7,991 nucleotides of DNA from Holosporaceae bacterium. GTDB taxonomy: Bacteria; Pseudomonadota; Alphaproteobacteria; UBA3830. The notes under the pieces were generated by a model, which was given only the letters and a program-made list of their open reading frames with translations, was not told the origin of the DNA and did not search any database. Positions 1 to 6,542 of this stretch are shown in pieces. A program made the position numbers and the translations under genes. The stretch is from NCBI GenBank assembly GCA_031282785.1, contig JAITDB010000025.1:1-7991 (forward strand), read 5' to 3'. Each line of letters starts with the position of its first letter. The stretch's first letter is position 1.

Positions 1-98
1 GCGTAAAATTTTCCTAAATTGGGATTCAGAAATATGGGTATTTTTTATGTATCTATTTTTCATTGATATATCCTACCTTATTGGGCTAGAAAATCAAT

Positions 99-701
99 CT
101 AATCTACTCTTGAACCAATGTTAAATACAAAGACTACTCTCATCCCTCTCGCTAAGGTCGCACATCGAACTGCACAGACATTTGTTCCCGAGGCTTGGAT
201 TTTATCAGCAGCGATACTCAAACTATATGCGGGTCTAATGATATATTGCTTTTGTCGGCTGTTGCCTGCTTCTTCACATATAAATTTCAAATTCTTGTCT
301 GCAAGAAAAGTTTTCATAGCATCAGAAAAAGACATCCCGAAGTTCGATGTGGAATTACCATCTTCACAATGCTTGTTGCAGTGTTCTTCGAAGCCTTTCG
401 CCATTTGGCTAAGAACTTCTCCGGCCTCACTTTTCCAACCGACGATATCATAGTGGCCATCAAGAAAAATAGCAGACAAAAATTCTCTTATGGCATCTGA
501 TGCAGTTCCACCTTTCGCGTCTTCATTGTCTATACAATTTTCTAGAGCATTTGCTACGATCTCTGCGGAAGCGCCTTCATCTTTCATCTGATTTGTTATT
601 TCCCGCAGATCATCTAGACCATTCGTCCCCATTACATTCAGACACGATAAGCCCATCAATAGACATAATACCACTTTGACTTTTCTAAACAATTCTGACA
701 T
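99..701 (-). CDS. Small secreted Cys-containing protein, function unknown
   Basis: I do not recognise the family. The frame is open up to an ATG at 857, but the start at 701 is preferred: it has a GGAG Shine-Dalgarno 8 bases upstream and begins a typical signal peptide (positive MSELFRKVK, then hydrophobic core about residues 9-25). That gives 200 residues. Cys20 sits in GLSC, a poor lipobox because Gly is at -3, so export by signal peptidase I is as likely as lipidation. The mature part is probably helical and has six cysteines: 56, 108, 112, 142, 176 and 180. Two are CX3C pairs (108/112 and 176/180). Residues 56-75 and 112-133 look like diverged copies, each with C-x-D and then SDA-[IM]-[RK]-x-FL. 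It stands alone on the minus strand, with no neighbour to suggest a job. Periplasmic or secreted location is inferred. Plus-strand frames across it are shadows. Confidence 0.72.
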   Translation of the reverse strand: MSELFRKVKVVLCLLMGLSCLNVMGTNGLDDLREITNQMKDEGASAEIVANALENCIDNEDAKGGTASDAIREFLSAIFLDGHYDIVGWKSEAGEVLSQMAKGFEEHCNKHCEDGNSTSNFGMSFSDAMKTFLADKNLKFICEEAGNSRQKQYIIRPAYSLSIAADKIQASGTNVCAVRCATLARGMRVVFVFNIGSRVD

Positions 702-732
702 TTTTGCACTCCATTTAATTGACAATACGCAT

Positions 733-761
733 ATCTTACTACAAAAACATCGTTTTGTAAA
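733..761 (-). promoter_or_regulatory. Predicted sigma70-type promoter with inverted repeat in spacer
   Basis: On the minus strand, TTTACA (756-761) and TAAGAT (733-738) are separated by 17 bases, matching the consensus hexamers at 5/6 and 4/6. Transcription would begin about 30 bases before the ATG at 701. A perfect 7-bp inverted repeat, TACAAAA/TTTTGTA with a 6-base centre (740-759), fills the spacer and overlaps the -35 box. That is a usual place for a repressor operator. No binding protein is identified. Confidence 0.4.
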
Positions 762-1052
762 TAGGGAATATTTTTTTTGAATAAAAAATAATGCGACAAT
801 CAAAAGTGACGCCAAAAAATAAAAAATAGCAGAAAAGAAGAAAAAGCAACCGGACAAAATGGGCGCAACTTATTCAAAATAGGAGAAAAATCGATTCTGA
901 CGCTTGTTTTCTCTGGATTTTCTGTGGCCGTTACTGAATGCTTCATGTCACTCAATTGAAAAAAAATTTATAATATTTTGGCGCATATGAATATTAATTT
1001 TGCACCGATATCTGTGGTTGTAGTCGTCGCAATATACACAGAAAATAAGGAC

Positions 1053-1079
1053 TTGCGCACTCCGTTGATTCATGATAAT
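1053..1079 (+). promoter_or_regulatory. Weak candidate promoter for tRNA-fMet
   Basis: GATAAT (1074-1079) is a good -10 box, placed 14 bases before the mature tRNA. The only -35-like hexamer is TTGCGC (1053-1058), with a short 15-base spacer. The position suits a stable-RNA promoter, but the -35 match is poor. Confidence 0.27.
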
Positions 1080-1092
1080 GTTCCTATATTGG

Positions 1093-1169
<77 letters not shown>

Positions 1170-1480
1170 CCTTCAAATTTTCTCAAAAACATTTAAATTA
1201 TTGCTAATGATGCACTGAAAATCGGTAATTATTTAGCAGGATCGCGACACATACCTCGACATGTTTTTATTTTTTTTGATACTTCATCCCCTTCATAATT
1301 TTTTTATGCTGTAGCTTGCGTTTAGCTCTTATCTTAAACACGATTATTTAGTATGCTCATTGCAGTTTTTGAATGCTGCGAATAATCTCAGCATATTGAA
1401 TCTGATTTACGTCAGCTGCGGTTTTATTCCGTTGCACAGTGATTGTTTTTTCTATGTTTTAGCGAGGGGAATGTTGTTTT
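1170..1480. other. Intergenic leader region upstream of recA
   Basis: No gene seen. It holds a T-rich run at 1264-1279, a candidate recA promoter and, just before recA, the ribosome binding site GAGGGGA (1464-1470), 10 bases from the ATG. I found no GTTC-N7-GTTC or GAAC-N7-GAAC motif, the LexA site expected in alphaproteobacteria. The 13-mer TCGACATGTTTTT (1256-1268) recurs at 3674-3686; this may be chance. Confidence 0.5.
1369..1397 (+). promoter_or_regulatory. Candidate recA promoter with inverted repeat in spacer
   Basis: TTGAAT (1369-1374) and CATATT (1392-1397) are 17 bases apart and match consensus at about 5/6 and 4/6. A 6-bp inverted repeat, ATGCTG/CAGCAT (1373-1378/1389-1394), overlaps both hexamers. 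It does not look like a LexA site. The leader to the recA start would be about 75-80 bases. Confidence 0.3.
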
Positions 1481-2494
1481 ATGGATAAGGAAAAAGCTCT
1501 TGAAGTTGCACTTTCTCAAATAGAGAAGGCGTTTGGTAAAGGTTCTATAATGAAGCTTGGGCAGCGGGGGAGTCTAGTGGAGATCGAAGCAGTTTCGACC
1601 GGATCCATCGGACTAGACATGGCTCTCGGGATAGGAGGATTTCCCAAGGGAAGAATTATCGAGGTTTTTGGCCCAGAAAGCTCTGGAAAGACAACACTTG
1701 CGCTGCATGCCGTTGCCGAAGCCCAGAAAAAAGGCGGAATCTGCGCCTATATCGATGCCGAGCACGCTCTTGATCCGATATACGCCAAAAATCTCGGAGT
1801 ATACGTGGATTCCCTGGTGCTCTCTCAGCCAGATACCGGAGAGCAGGCTCTGGAAATCGCCGATACGCTTGTGCGCTCTGGCGCCATCGACGTTCTGGTA
1901 GTAGACAGCGTTGCCGCACTCGTGCCGAAAGCAGAAATAGAAGGCGAAATGGGCGATGCGCATATGGGACTGCAAGCAAGACTCATGAGTCAGGCTCTGC
2001 GTAAGCTCACGGCGACTGTGTCCAAGTCCAATTGCATCATGATATTTATAAACCAAATCCGCATGAAAATAGGGGTATTTTTCGGAAATCCAGAGACGAC
2101 TACCGGTGGTAACGCTCTGAAGTTCTACGCGTCTGTTCGTCTGGATATCCGTCGCATTGGATCCCTGAAAGAAAAAGAACAGGTGATCGGCAATCAGGTG
2201 CGAGTCAAAGTGGTGAAAAATAAGGTTGCCCCTCCGTTTAAGGTCGTCGATTTCGATATCATATACGGCGAAGGCATTTCTAAATGCGGAGAACTCATCG
2301 ATATCGGTGTGAAAATCGGAGCCGTGGATAAATCCGGATCCTGGTACTCGTTCGGAGATCAAAAATTGGGACAGGGTAAAGAAGCAGCTCGTCAATTCAT
2401 GAAAGAACATCCGGAAACCGCCGAAAAGATAGAACAAATGATCCGAAATAACGGCGAACTGGTGTCCGAAATCACAAACGTAGCGCCAGAATAA
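1481..2494 (+). CDS. recA: Recombinase RecA
   Basis: RecA polymerises on single-stranded DNA in the cytoplasm, drives ATP-dependent strand exchange and, where LexA exists, acts as its co-protease. The 337-residue product is full length though slightly short at the C-terminus (typically about 340-360). Visible motifs are the N-terminal [20 protein letters not shown] oligomerisation segment, Walker [10 protein letters not shown] at 64-72, catalytic Glu94 in IDAEHALD, Walker [11 protein letters not shown] at 138-147, DNA-binding loop L1 near 154-165, and loop L2 with NPETTTGG at 203-210. In L2 the normally conserved Met of GVMFG is Phe (residue 200). The start is fixed by alignment and by GAGGGGA 10 bases upstream. 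A DMT transporter begins 40 bases downstream and may share its transcript. A long antisense open frame across it is a shadow. Confidence 0.99.
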   Translation: MDKEKALEVALSQIEKAFGKGSIMKLGQRGSLVEIEAVSTGSIGLDMALGIGGFPKGRIIEVFGPESSGKTTLALHAVAEAQKKGGICAYIDAEHALDPIYAKNLGVYVDSLVLSQPDTGEQALEIADTLVRSGAIDVLVVDSVAALVPKAEIEGEMGDAHMGLQARLMSQALRKLTATVSKSNCIMIFINQIRMKIGVFFGNPETTTGGNALKFYASVRLDIRRIGSLKEKEQVIGNQVRVKVVKNKVAPPFKVVDFDIIYGEGISKCGELIDIGVKIGAVDKSGSWYSFGDQKLGQGKEAARQFMKEHPETAEKIEQMIRNNGELVSEITNVAPE

Positions 2495-2534
2495 TGCTGC
2501 CAAATATATATCGTGGGAGATGCCCATCGTCTAA

Positions 2535-3395
2535 ATGAATAGCGTATCGAAAAAAAAACTTGGCTATGTTTTTGTGGTAGTAAGCGTTTGTCTATATTCG
2601 TTTTCCGACGCTATTATGAAGTACTTTATACAATCCTACGGCGTGAATCAGATAGTGTTTCTGCGTACCATGTGCCGATTTATTCCGCTGATGTGCTTTG
2701 CCTACTACAAAAAAATTAATCCGGCCCAGACGAAACGGGTCGGAGAAAATATTTTTCGATCGGTTCTGGCCTGTTTCGGAACATATGCGTTCATGGCAGC
2801 ATATGAATATGCAAGCATGGTGGACGTAATTGTCGTCGGCTATACAACGGCGATTTTTGTAATTCCGCTCAGTGTATTATTACTCAACGAAAAATTTTAC
2901 GTGCGAGACGCCGTAGCCGTGGTCGTCGGATTTTTCGGAATACTGTTGGCTTTCAGACCGGGCATCGGTATTTTTCAATTTGGGATTCTGTTTGCGGTAA
3001 TCGGTGCTGTCATTAGCGCTCTAAATCAGGTGATTATCAAGCGATTATCCTTCACAGACAGCGAATTTACCATTATTTTCTATCATCATGTTACTCTTTT
3101 GCTTTCTTCTGTCGTCTTGGGGTTCAGCGGTTTTTCCAAATTATTTTTCGCGGACACCGTTTACATAATCATAGGAGGAATAATTGGCGCCATCGCCCAA
3201 TATTGCATGATTCACGCATTTAAATTGTCCACTAGCTCTCACCTGGCGTCGGCCACCTATACAATGCTGATCCCAGCGACAATCCTGGACTTCGTCATCT
3301 ATGACAAAGTGCCCGATTTTTTCATAATCGGCGGACTTATTCTTATTTCTCTGGGAAGTTTTTGGGTAATTTCAGCAAGATCTAGGCAAAAATAA
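2535..3395 (+). CDS. DMT-superfamily (EamA-type) transporter
   Basis: An inner-membrane carrier of 286 residues with about ten hydrophobic segments (roughly 9-25, 39-57, 73-90, 97-117, 126-140, 148-168, 178-197, 208-226, 239-257 and 261-280). These form the two five-helix repeats of the drug/metabolite transporter family. PLSVLLLNEK (111-120) is the usual end of the fourth helix of the first EamA repeat; the second repeat has IPATILDFVIYDKVP instead of the common acidic version. The substrate cannot be told from sequence. Rickettsial relatives in this superfamily include an S-adenosylmethionine importer, so metabolite uptake is one reasonable idea. GGGAGA at 2515-2520 lies a long 14 bases before the ATG. 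A four-codon in-frame ATG-to-TAA mini-frame (2520-2534) fills that gap and ends directly against the start. Likely cotranscribed with recA. Confidence 0.93.
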   Translation: MNSVSKKKLGYVFVVVSVCLYSFSDAIMKYFIQSYGVNQIVFLRTMCRFIPLMCFAYYKKINPAQTKRVGENIFRSVLACFGTYAFMAAYEYASMVDVIVVGYTTAIFVIPLSVLLLNEKFYVRDAVAVVVGFFGILLAFRPGIGIFQFGILFAVIGAVISALNQVIIKRLSFTDSEFTIIFYHHVTLLLSSVVLGFSGFSKLFFADTVYIIIGGIIGAIAQYCMIHAFKLSTSSHLASATYTMLIPATILDFVIYDKVPDFFIIGGLILISLGSFWVISARSRQK

Positions 3396-4004
3396 ATCAA
3401 AATCGACGCTAAGATGCTTTACATTAGCTCATAAATTCTCACTGATGTTTCCAGTATTCTATAATGAGACTGTACAATATCTCCGTATCCAATATGATTA
3501 GATGCTTGATTGATGAAAATTTTCCGTTTGAAGGAAAAAATAACGTTACTATGGTTAAGGCTATTTTTAATGTAATAGCTCAATATAAATAATCAAAGAA
3601 ATTGGAAAAAATTGCTGAATAATCGACCAAGAAAAGTGCTAAATTTCCTCGCGCTGTCCAAGGTATTTTTCGGTCGACATGTTTTTTCTACTGGGGAGGT
3701 CGTAACATTGATGCATTTCGTTCTTGAATGGGAGTTTTAAATCCGTGGGAGGTAAGGTAGGTCCATGATTTTTTTGGCGATATATTTTCGGCTAATATTA
3801 TGGAATGATTGTGGCGTTTAGTGATAAGTTAATGATTATTTTGTATATTAGAGACTATTGCATGAATAAAGAAAAAGACTGATTTTATCGTCGACATCTG
3901 TTCAGTTGGCCAGGGCCACTATTATATTTGAAGATCGCAGTCTTATTCTTGCAGAAAATACTTCATTATGCGACAGTCTCATATATTTATGTGGGAGAAT
4001 TTTT
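3396..4004. other. Long intergenic region, possible decayed genes
   Basis: About 600 bases without a convincing gene. Contents: a short hairpin just after the transporter (GCTAA/TTAGC, 3408-3412/3424-3428, no T run, so a poor terminator); a 42-codon plus-strand frame at 3464-3592; a minus-strand frame open from about 3794 down to a stop at 3639-3641; an 18-codon plus-strand frame at 3765-3821 (MIFLAIYFRLILWNDCGV) preceded by GGGAGG (3747-3752) and AAGGTAGG (3754-3761); and the map ribosome binding site near the end. No good promoter for map was found. The mix of short open stretches on both strands suggests gene decay, but I cannot name an ancestor. Confidence 0.45.
3464..3592 (+). CDS. Doubtful 42-residue hypothetical frame
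   Basis: Begins MRLYNISVSNMIRC and ends IFNVIAQYK. There is no Shine-Dalgarno before the ATG and an in-frame stop lies 7 codons upstream. The composition is plausible for protein and not extremely Lys/Asn-rich, so it could be a small gene or a remnant. No family recognised. Confidence 0.17.
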   Translation: MRLYNISVSNMIRCLIDENFPFEGKNNVTMVKAIFNVIAQYK

Positions 4005-4802
4005 ATGCATCAGAAATGTCACATATATTCTGCGGGAGATTTTTCTCATTTGAGGGAAGCCGGGAAACTAGCGGCTCATATTCTTGATTATATTACTCCA
4101 TATGTGCAGGAGAACGTGACGACTCTCGAGCTTGACAGTTTGTGTCATGAAGAGATTCTCCGGCACAATGCCATACCTGCGACACTTGGATATAATGGTT
4201 ATCCGAATTCGACCTGCATTTCGGTAAATCAAGTTGTTTGCCATGGCATTCCCTCCGATAGAAAGTTGGTAGAGGGCGATATCCTCAACATCGACGTCAC
4301 TATCATACGAGACGGATGGTACGGAGACACAAGTCGCATGTATACCGTGGGAAAACCGTCCAAGAAAGCGATGGAGCTCGTTGATACCGCCTACGACGCC
4401 ATGATGCTGGCCATAGACCTCGTAAGACCAGGCATATATCTGGGAGACATAGGCTACACCATTCAGAGTTTTGTGGAAGCAAAAAAATTTTCCGTCGTGC
4501 GCGACTACTGCGGCCATGGAATCGGACGCGTGTTCCATGATGAACCAGCAGTGCTGCACTTCGGGGAATCCGGCACCGGCATGCAGCTGGAGCCTGGAAA
4601 CGTGTTCACCATTGAACCAATGATAAACATAGGCGGACACAAAACCAGAGTTTTGTTAGATGGATGGACTGCTGTCACTAGCGATCGGTCTTTATCCGCC
4701 CAATTTGAGCATACGATCGGCGTGACAGAAGACGGCTGCGAAATCTTTACATTGTCTAAACGAGGGATGCATAAACCACCATATGACATCACAAAACAAT
4801 GA
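4005..4802 (+). CDS. map: Type I methionine aminopeptidase
   Basis: Removes the initiator methionine from nascent cytoplasmic proteins after deformylation when the second residue is small. The frame opens at a TTG at 3906, but the ATG at 4005 is chosen. GGGAGA lies 6 bases upstream (3993-3998), and the 265-residue product then matches the E. coli enzyme (264) in both length and numbering. The pita-bread metalloprotease residues are all present at the E. coli positions: His80 in CHGIP, metal ligands Asp97, Asp108, His171 (GHGIGR), Glu204 (TIEPM) and Glu235 (FEHTI), plus His178. It lacks the N-terminal zinc-finger extension seen in some families. Its last 20 bases overlap the start of radC; map and radC are also neighbours in other alphaproteobacteria, and translational coupling is likely. 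Promoter not identified. Confidence 0.98.
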   Translation: MHQKCHIYSAGDFSHLREAGKLAAHILDYITPYVQENVTTLELDSLCHEEILRHNAIPATLGYNGYPNSTCISVNQVVCHGIPSDRKLVEGDILNIDVTIIRDGWYGDTSRMYTVGKPSKKAMELVDTAYDAMMLAIDLVRPGIYLGDIGYTIQSFVEAKKFSVVRDYCGHGIGRVFHDEPAVLHFGESGTGMQLEPGNVFTIEPMINIGGHKTRVLLDGWTAVTSDRSLSAQFEHTIGVTEDGCEIFTLSKRGMHKPPYDITKQ

Positions 4803-5474
4803 CACAAAACATAATCTTGGACATAGAGAAAGGCTGAAAAAAAGATTTTTGTCCGCTCCTTCTAGTCTTGCAGACTATGAATTGCTGGAATTGCTGATGT
4901 TCTACGTTTTTACAAGAAAAGATACCAAAGCATTGGCAAAAACCTTGCTAAATCACTTTAAAACTCTTGGATCTGTCGTAGGTGCGGCATAGCGGAATCG
5001 AAAAAAATTTGCGGTCTGGGAGAAAAAACGGCCATTTTATTGGCGGCTGTCCACGAAATATTCAATAGAATTCGCATGGAAAGCATTCGGGAGCAGGGCA
5101 TTATAATTTCTTCCAGCGATCAGGTGCTGGAATACTATAAAAATCTTCTGGAAAACGAGAAAAAAGAGCAGCTGCGTCTGATGTTTCTCAATAATAAAAA
5201 TAAACTCATTGCCGACGAGCTCATGCAGACCGGGACCATTAATCATACGGCCATATATCCGCGTGAAATAATACAACTTGCGCTAGAATACGGAGCTAGT
5301 GCTATGATAATGGTGCATAATCATCCGAGCGGAGATTCTCAGCCATCACGTCAGGATATTATCATCACAAAGACAATAGCGGATATCGCTCATAAACTCA
5401 ACATATTGCTGCTGGATCATGTGATCATCGGCAAAAATGGCAGTAAATCTCTCAAAGAAATGGGATTATTCTAA
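4783..5474 (+). pseudogene. radC: radC (JAMM/MPN+ domain protein), frameshifted
   Basis: RadC family: N-terminal UPF0758 helical and helix-hairpin-helix region followed by a JAMM/MPN+ metal-dependent domain. Its cellular role is uncertain, and the old DNA-repair label is not well supported. The N-terminal part is in one frame (4783-4992: MTSQNNDTKHNLGHRERLKK to LGSVVGAA, stop TAG 4990-4992). The rest continues in the -1 frame from about 4989 (IAESKKICGLGEKTAILLAA) to 5474. The HhH segment GLGEKTAILLA and the complete JAMM signature HNHPSGDSQPSRQD are intact. Restoring one base near 4983-4990 gives a 230-residue protein, the usual family length, so this is a single-base loss or a sequencing error. 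The downstream part has no other damage, which suggests a recent event. The A-rich run at 5001-5007 comes after the stop, so it cannot rescue by slippage. Confidence 0.92.
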
Positions 5475-5492
5475 AAAAAATATTATTTAGAA
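5469..5492 (+). repeat. AT-rich inverted repeat at radC stop
   Basis: Perfect 7-bp arms TTCTAAA/TTTAGAA with a 10-base A/T centre; the left arm includes the radC stop codon. There is only one G-C pair per arm and no T run after it, so it is at best a weak terminator. Confidence 0.3.
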
Positions 5493-5649
5493 AGAGAACG
5501 CCCCTATTGTAAATCATATTGGGAAAATATATTATGGCTCGCGGTTATGCCATTGTTTTGTCGTGAAATTTTTTTTTCAGGTTCTATGATGCTTTTTATA
5601 TAATTTTTTGTATTATGCATCCGACTTGGCGACAAATCCTACAAAATAG

Positions 5650-5703
5650 GCATTGCATAATTTTGAAAAAAACAATGGAGTATTTTTTTGTAAAACGCAA
5701 TGC
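5650..5703. repeat. Imperfect long inverted repeat upstream of MarR promoter
   Basis: Nested arms: GCATTGC (5650-5656) with GCAATGC (5697-5703), then TTTT with AAAA, then AAAAAAA with TTTTTTT around a 10-base centre, separated by small internal loops. It ends 9 bases before the -35 box of the predicted promoter. It may be a terminator for upstream transcription, a protein-binding site or simply an extruding AT-rich structure. Confidence 0.4.
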
Positions 5704-5712
5704 GCAGTTGTG

Positions 5713-5741
5713 TTGAAAAAATTAAATATACATCCTATAAT
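5713..5741 (+). promoter_or_regulatory. Sigma70-type promoter of MarR/LdtR-like gene
   Basis: TTGAAA (5713-5718), 17-base spacer, perfect TATAAT (5736-5741). This is the best promoter match in the window. The start would be near 5748, giving a leader of about 115 bases before the ATG at 5864, which contains the inverted repeat at 5785-5817. Confidence 0.6.
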
Positions 5742-5784
5742 ATATATGATATTGTAAAGAGGATTTGAAAAATAATATATCGAG

Positions 5785-5817
5785 AGTTAAGTACGTATTA
5801 TTTTTTGAGTCTTAACT
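5785..5817 (+). promoter_or_regulatory. Leader inverted repeat, possible operator
   Basis: Perfect arms AGTTAAG (5785-5791) and CTTAACT (5811-5817) with a 19-base centre, downstream of the predicted start. MarR proteins often bind palindromes near their own gene, so autoregulation is a fair idea. The 26-bp arm spacing is long for one dimer, and an RNA hairpin role is equally open. Confidence 0.4.
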
Positions 5818-5863
5818 AATTTTTTACTTATGTTTGTTATTATTTTGGTTATGGAGAATTATT

Positions 5864-6340
5864 ATGAAGGAAAGTTATTTAGAAGCTGTATCGCTAATTG
5901 AAAGATTGCACCGATTGTTTTTAGAAGTTATAAAATGTGAGCTGGATAGTCTCAAGGTTGAAGATATAAACAATGTGCAGGCGTTGGTTCTCTATAATTT
6001 AGGCGGTGAGCAAATTTCTATAGGTGAGTTGACAACTAGGGGATGCTATCTAGGGTCAAACGTATCCTACAATCTGAAAAAAATGGTGCAAAATGGATAT
6101 ATCGATCAGATGACGTCGAAACACGACAAAAGATCCTTCATGATAAAATTATCCGCAAAAGGCACTGCACTGTGCAAAAAAATCGATGCAGCTCTGGATA
6201 AACATGTTGCTGTCCTAAAATCTGAGGGATTCGATGGAATCGACGAGTTGGTAAACACTCTTAGACGATTGGAAATATTCTGGAATAAAGTCTCTTTTCA
6301 AAGAATCCGTTTCGGTGTTAGCACCAGGAAATCGCGCTAA
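5864..6340 (+). CDS. MarR-family winged-helix regulator, LdtR-like
   Basis: A DNA-binding transcription regulator of 158 residues. The ATG at 5864 (MKESYLEAVSLIERLH) is chosen over an upstream in-frame start at 5834 because GGAGA (5853-5857) lies 6 bases before it and the product then begins as the family does. Helix 1 (about 5-28) is the dimerisation helix. NNVQALVLYNL (36-46) leads into the helix-turn-helix around 51-77, with YLGSNVSYNLKKMVQNGY as recognition region, then the wing SKHDKRSFMIKLSAKG (85-100) with the typical D-x-R-S motif. From memory, the GCYLGSNVSYNLKKMV and NNVQAL phrases are shared with alphaproteobacterial LdtR, which controls L,D-transpeptidase and envelope-stress genes. 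Family assignment is firm; the LdtR role is inference. It is monocistronic here, with its own strong promoter. Confidence 0.93.
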   Translation: MKESYLEAVSLIERLHRLFLEVIKCELDSLKVEDINNVQALVLYNLGGEQISIGELTTRGCYLGSNVSYNLKKMVQNGYIDQMTSKHDKRSFMIKLSAKGTALCKKIDAALDKHVAVLKSEGFDGIDELVNTLRRLEIFWNKVSFQRIRFGVSTRKSR

Positions 6341-6357
6341 TAAAAAAGCTGGTTTCG

Positions 6358-6422
6358 TTTCAAATTATCCATTAGGGGCTCTGTATTCCTTGGAAATGAG
6401 TTGCCTTCTGGATAATTTGAAA
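6358..6422. repeat. 14-bp perfect inverted repeat with structured loop
   Basis: TTTCAAATTATCCA (6358-6371) and TGGATAATTTGAAA (6409-6422) are exact reverse complements around 37 bases. Inside, GGGGC (6375-6379) can pair with GCCTT (6403-6407) using two G-U pairs, and TTC/GAA closes a CTTG tip, so the whole unit could form one long RNA hairpin. It starts 18 bases after the MarR-gene stop. No T run follows the right arm and no target duplication is seen. Candidates are a 3'-end stabilising hairpin, a terminator of unusual type, or a small palindromic repeat element. Confidence 0.65.
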
Positions 6423-6478
6423 GCCAAGCGTGTGACTAGTTGTGCTTGTATCTTTATTCATAACAATTGCCTCCCATG

Positions 6479-6542
6479 GCTAATAATTAACTAAATTTAA
6501 TCAATTATTAGCTCATCTGCACTCCAAAAAAATCATGAGCTA
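6479..6542 (+). promoter_or_regulatory. Two mutually exclusive hairpins upstream of surE
   Basis: Hairpin 1: GCTAATAATT (6479-6488) with AATTATTAGC (6503-6512), a near-continuous palindrome. Hairpin 2: TAGCTCAT (6509-6516) with ATGAGCTA (6535-6542), loop of 18. They share 6509-6512, so only one can fully form. A third pairing, GGCTA (6478-6482) with TAGCC (6541-6545), is also possible. This layout resembles an attenuator or RNA switch, but no T-tract terminator follows and the ribosome binding site is over 100 bases away. Confidence 0.4.

Larger units (their letters stand above)
702..1092. other. AT-rich intergenic region before tRNA-fMet
   Basis: No convincing gene. It holds the minus-strand promoter described separately, a purine-rich run at about 800-850, and a TATAAT at 969-974 whose best -35 partner (ATGTCA, 945-950, spacer 18) is weak. 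A 42-codon plus-strand frame from 987 runs into the tRNA and is rejected. Confidence 0.5.
5475..5863. other. AT-rich intergenic region before the MarR gene
   Basis: No gene is visible on either strand. It holds an imperfect long hairpin (5650-5703), a strong promoter match (5713-5741) and a leader inverted repeat (5785-5817), each listed separately. Poly-T and poly-A runs are common (for example 5570-5578). Confidence 0.5.

Noticed and set aside
118..500. Plus-strand frames opposite the secreted-protein gene
   Set aside because: Shadows of the minus-strand gene, which has a signal peptide, a Shine-Dalgarno and a promoter.
1613..2527. A 304-codon minus-strand open frame across recA
   Set aside because: Antisense shadow of a highly conserved gene; its product is rich in His, Phe and Ser with no recognisable domain and no ribosome binding site.
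3623..3677. TCGACC/GGTCGA inverted repeat as mobile-element ends
   Set aside because: Six-base arms 43 bases apart with no transposase or target duplication are expected by chance.
5001..5010. A7-T3 run as a programmed -1 frameshift site in radC
   Set aside because: The stop codon of the upstream frame (4990-4992) is reached before the run, so slippage there cannot join the halves.
5557..5636. TTTGTCG/CGACAAA inverted repeat
   Set aside because: Seven-base arms separated by 66 bases in AT-rich DNA; likely coincidence.
6314..6325. GGTG-TTAG-CACC hairpin as MarR-gene terminator
   Set aside because: It lies inside the coding region, has only four base pairs and is not followed by a T run.
6365..6415. 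TTATCCA in both orientations as DnaA boxes or an origin
   Set aside because: Only 7 of 9 bases match the DnaA box, there are just two copies and both are explained by the inverted repeat; no origin-type cluster is present.
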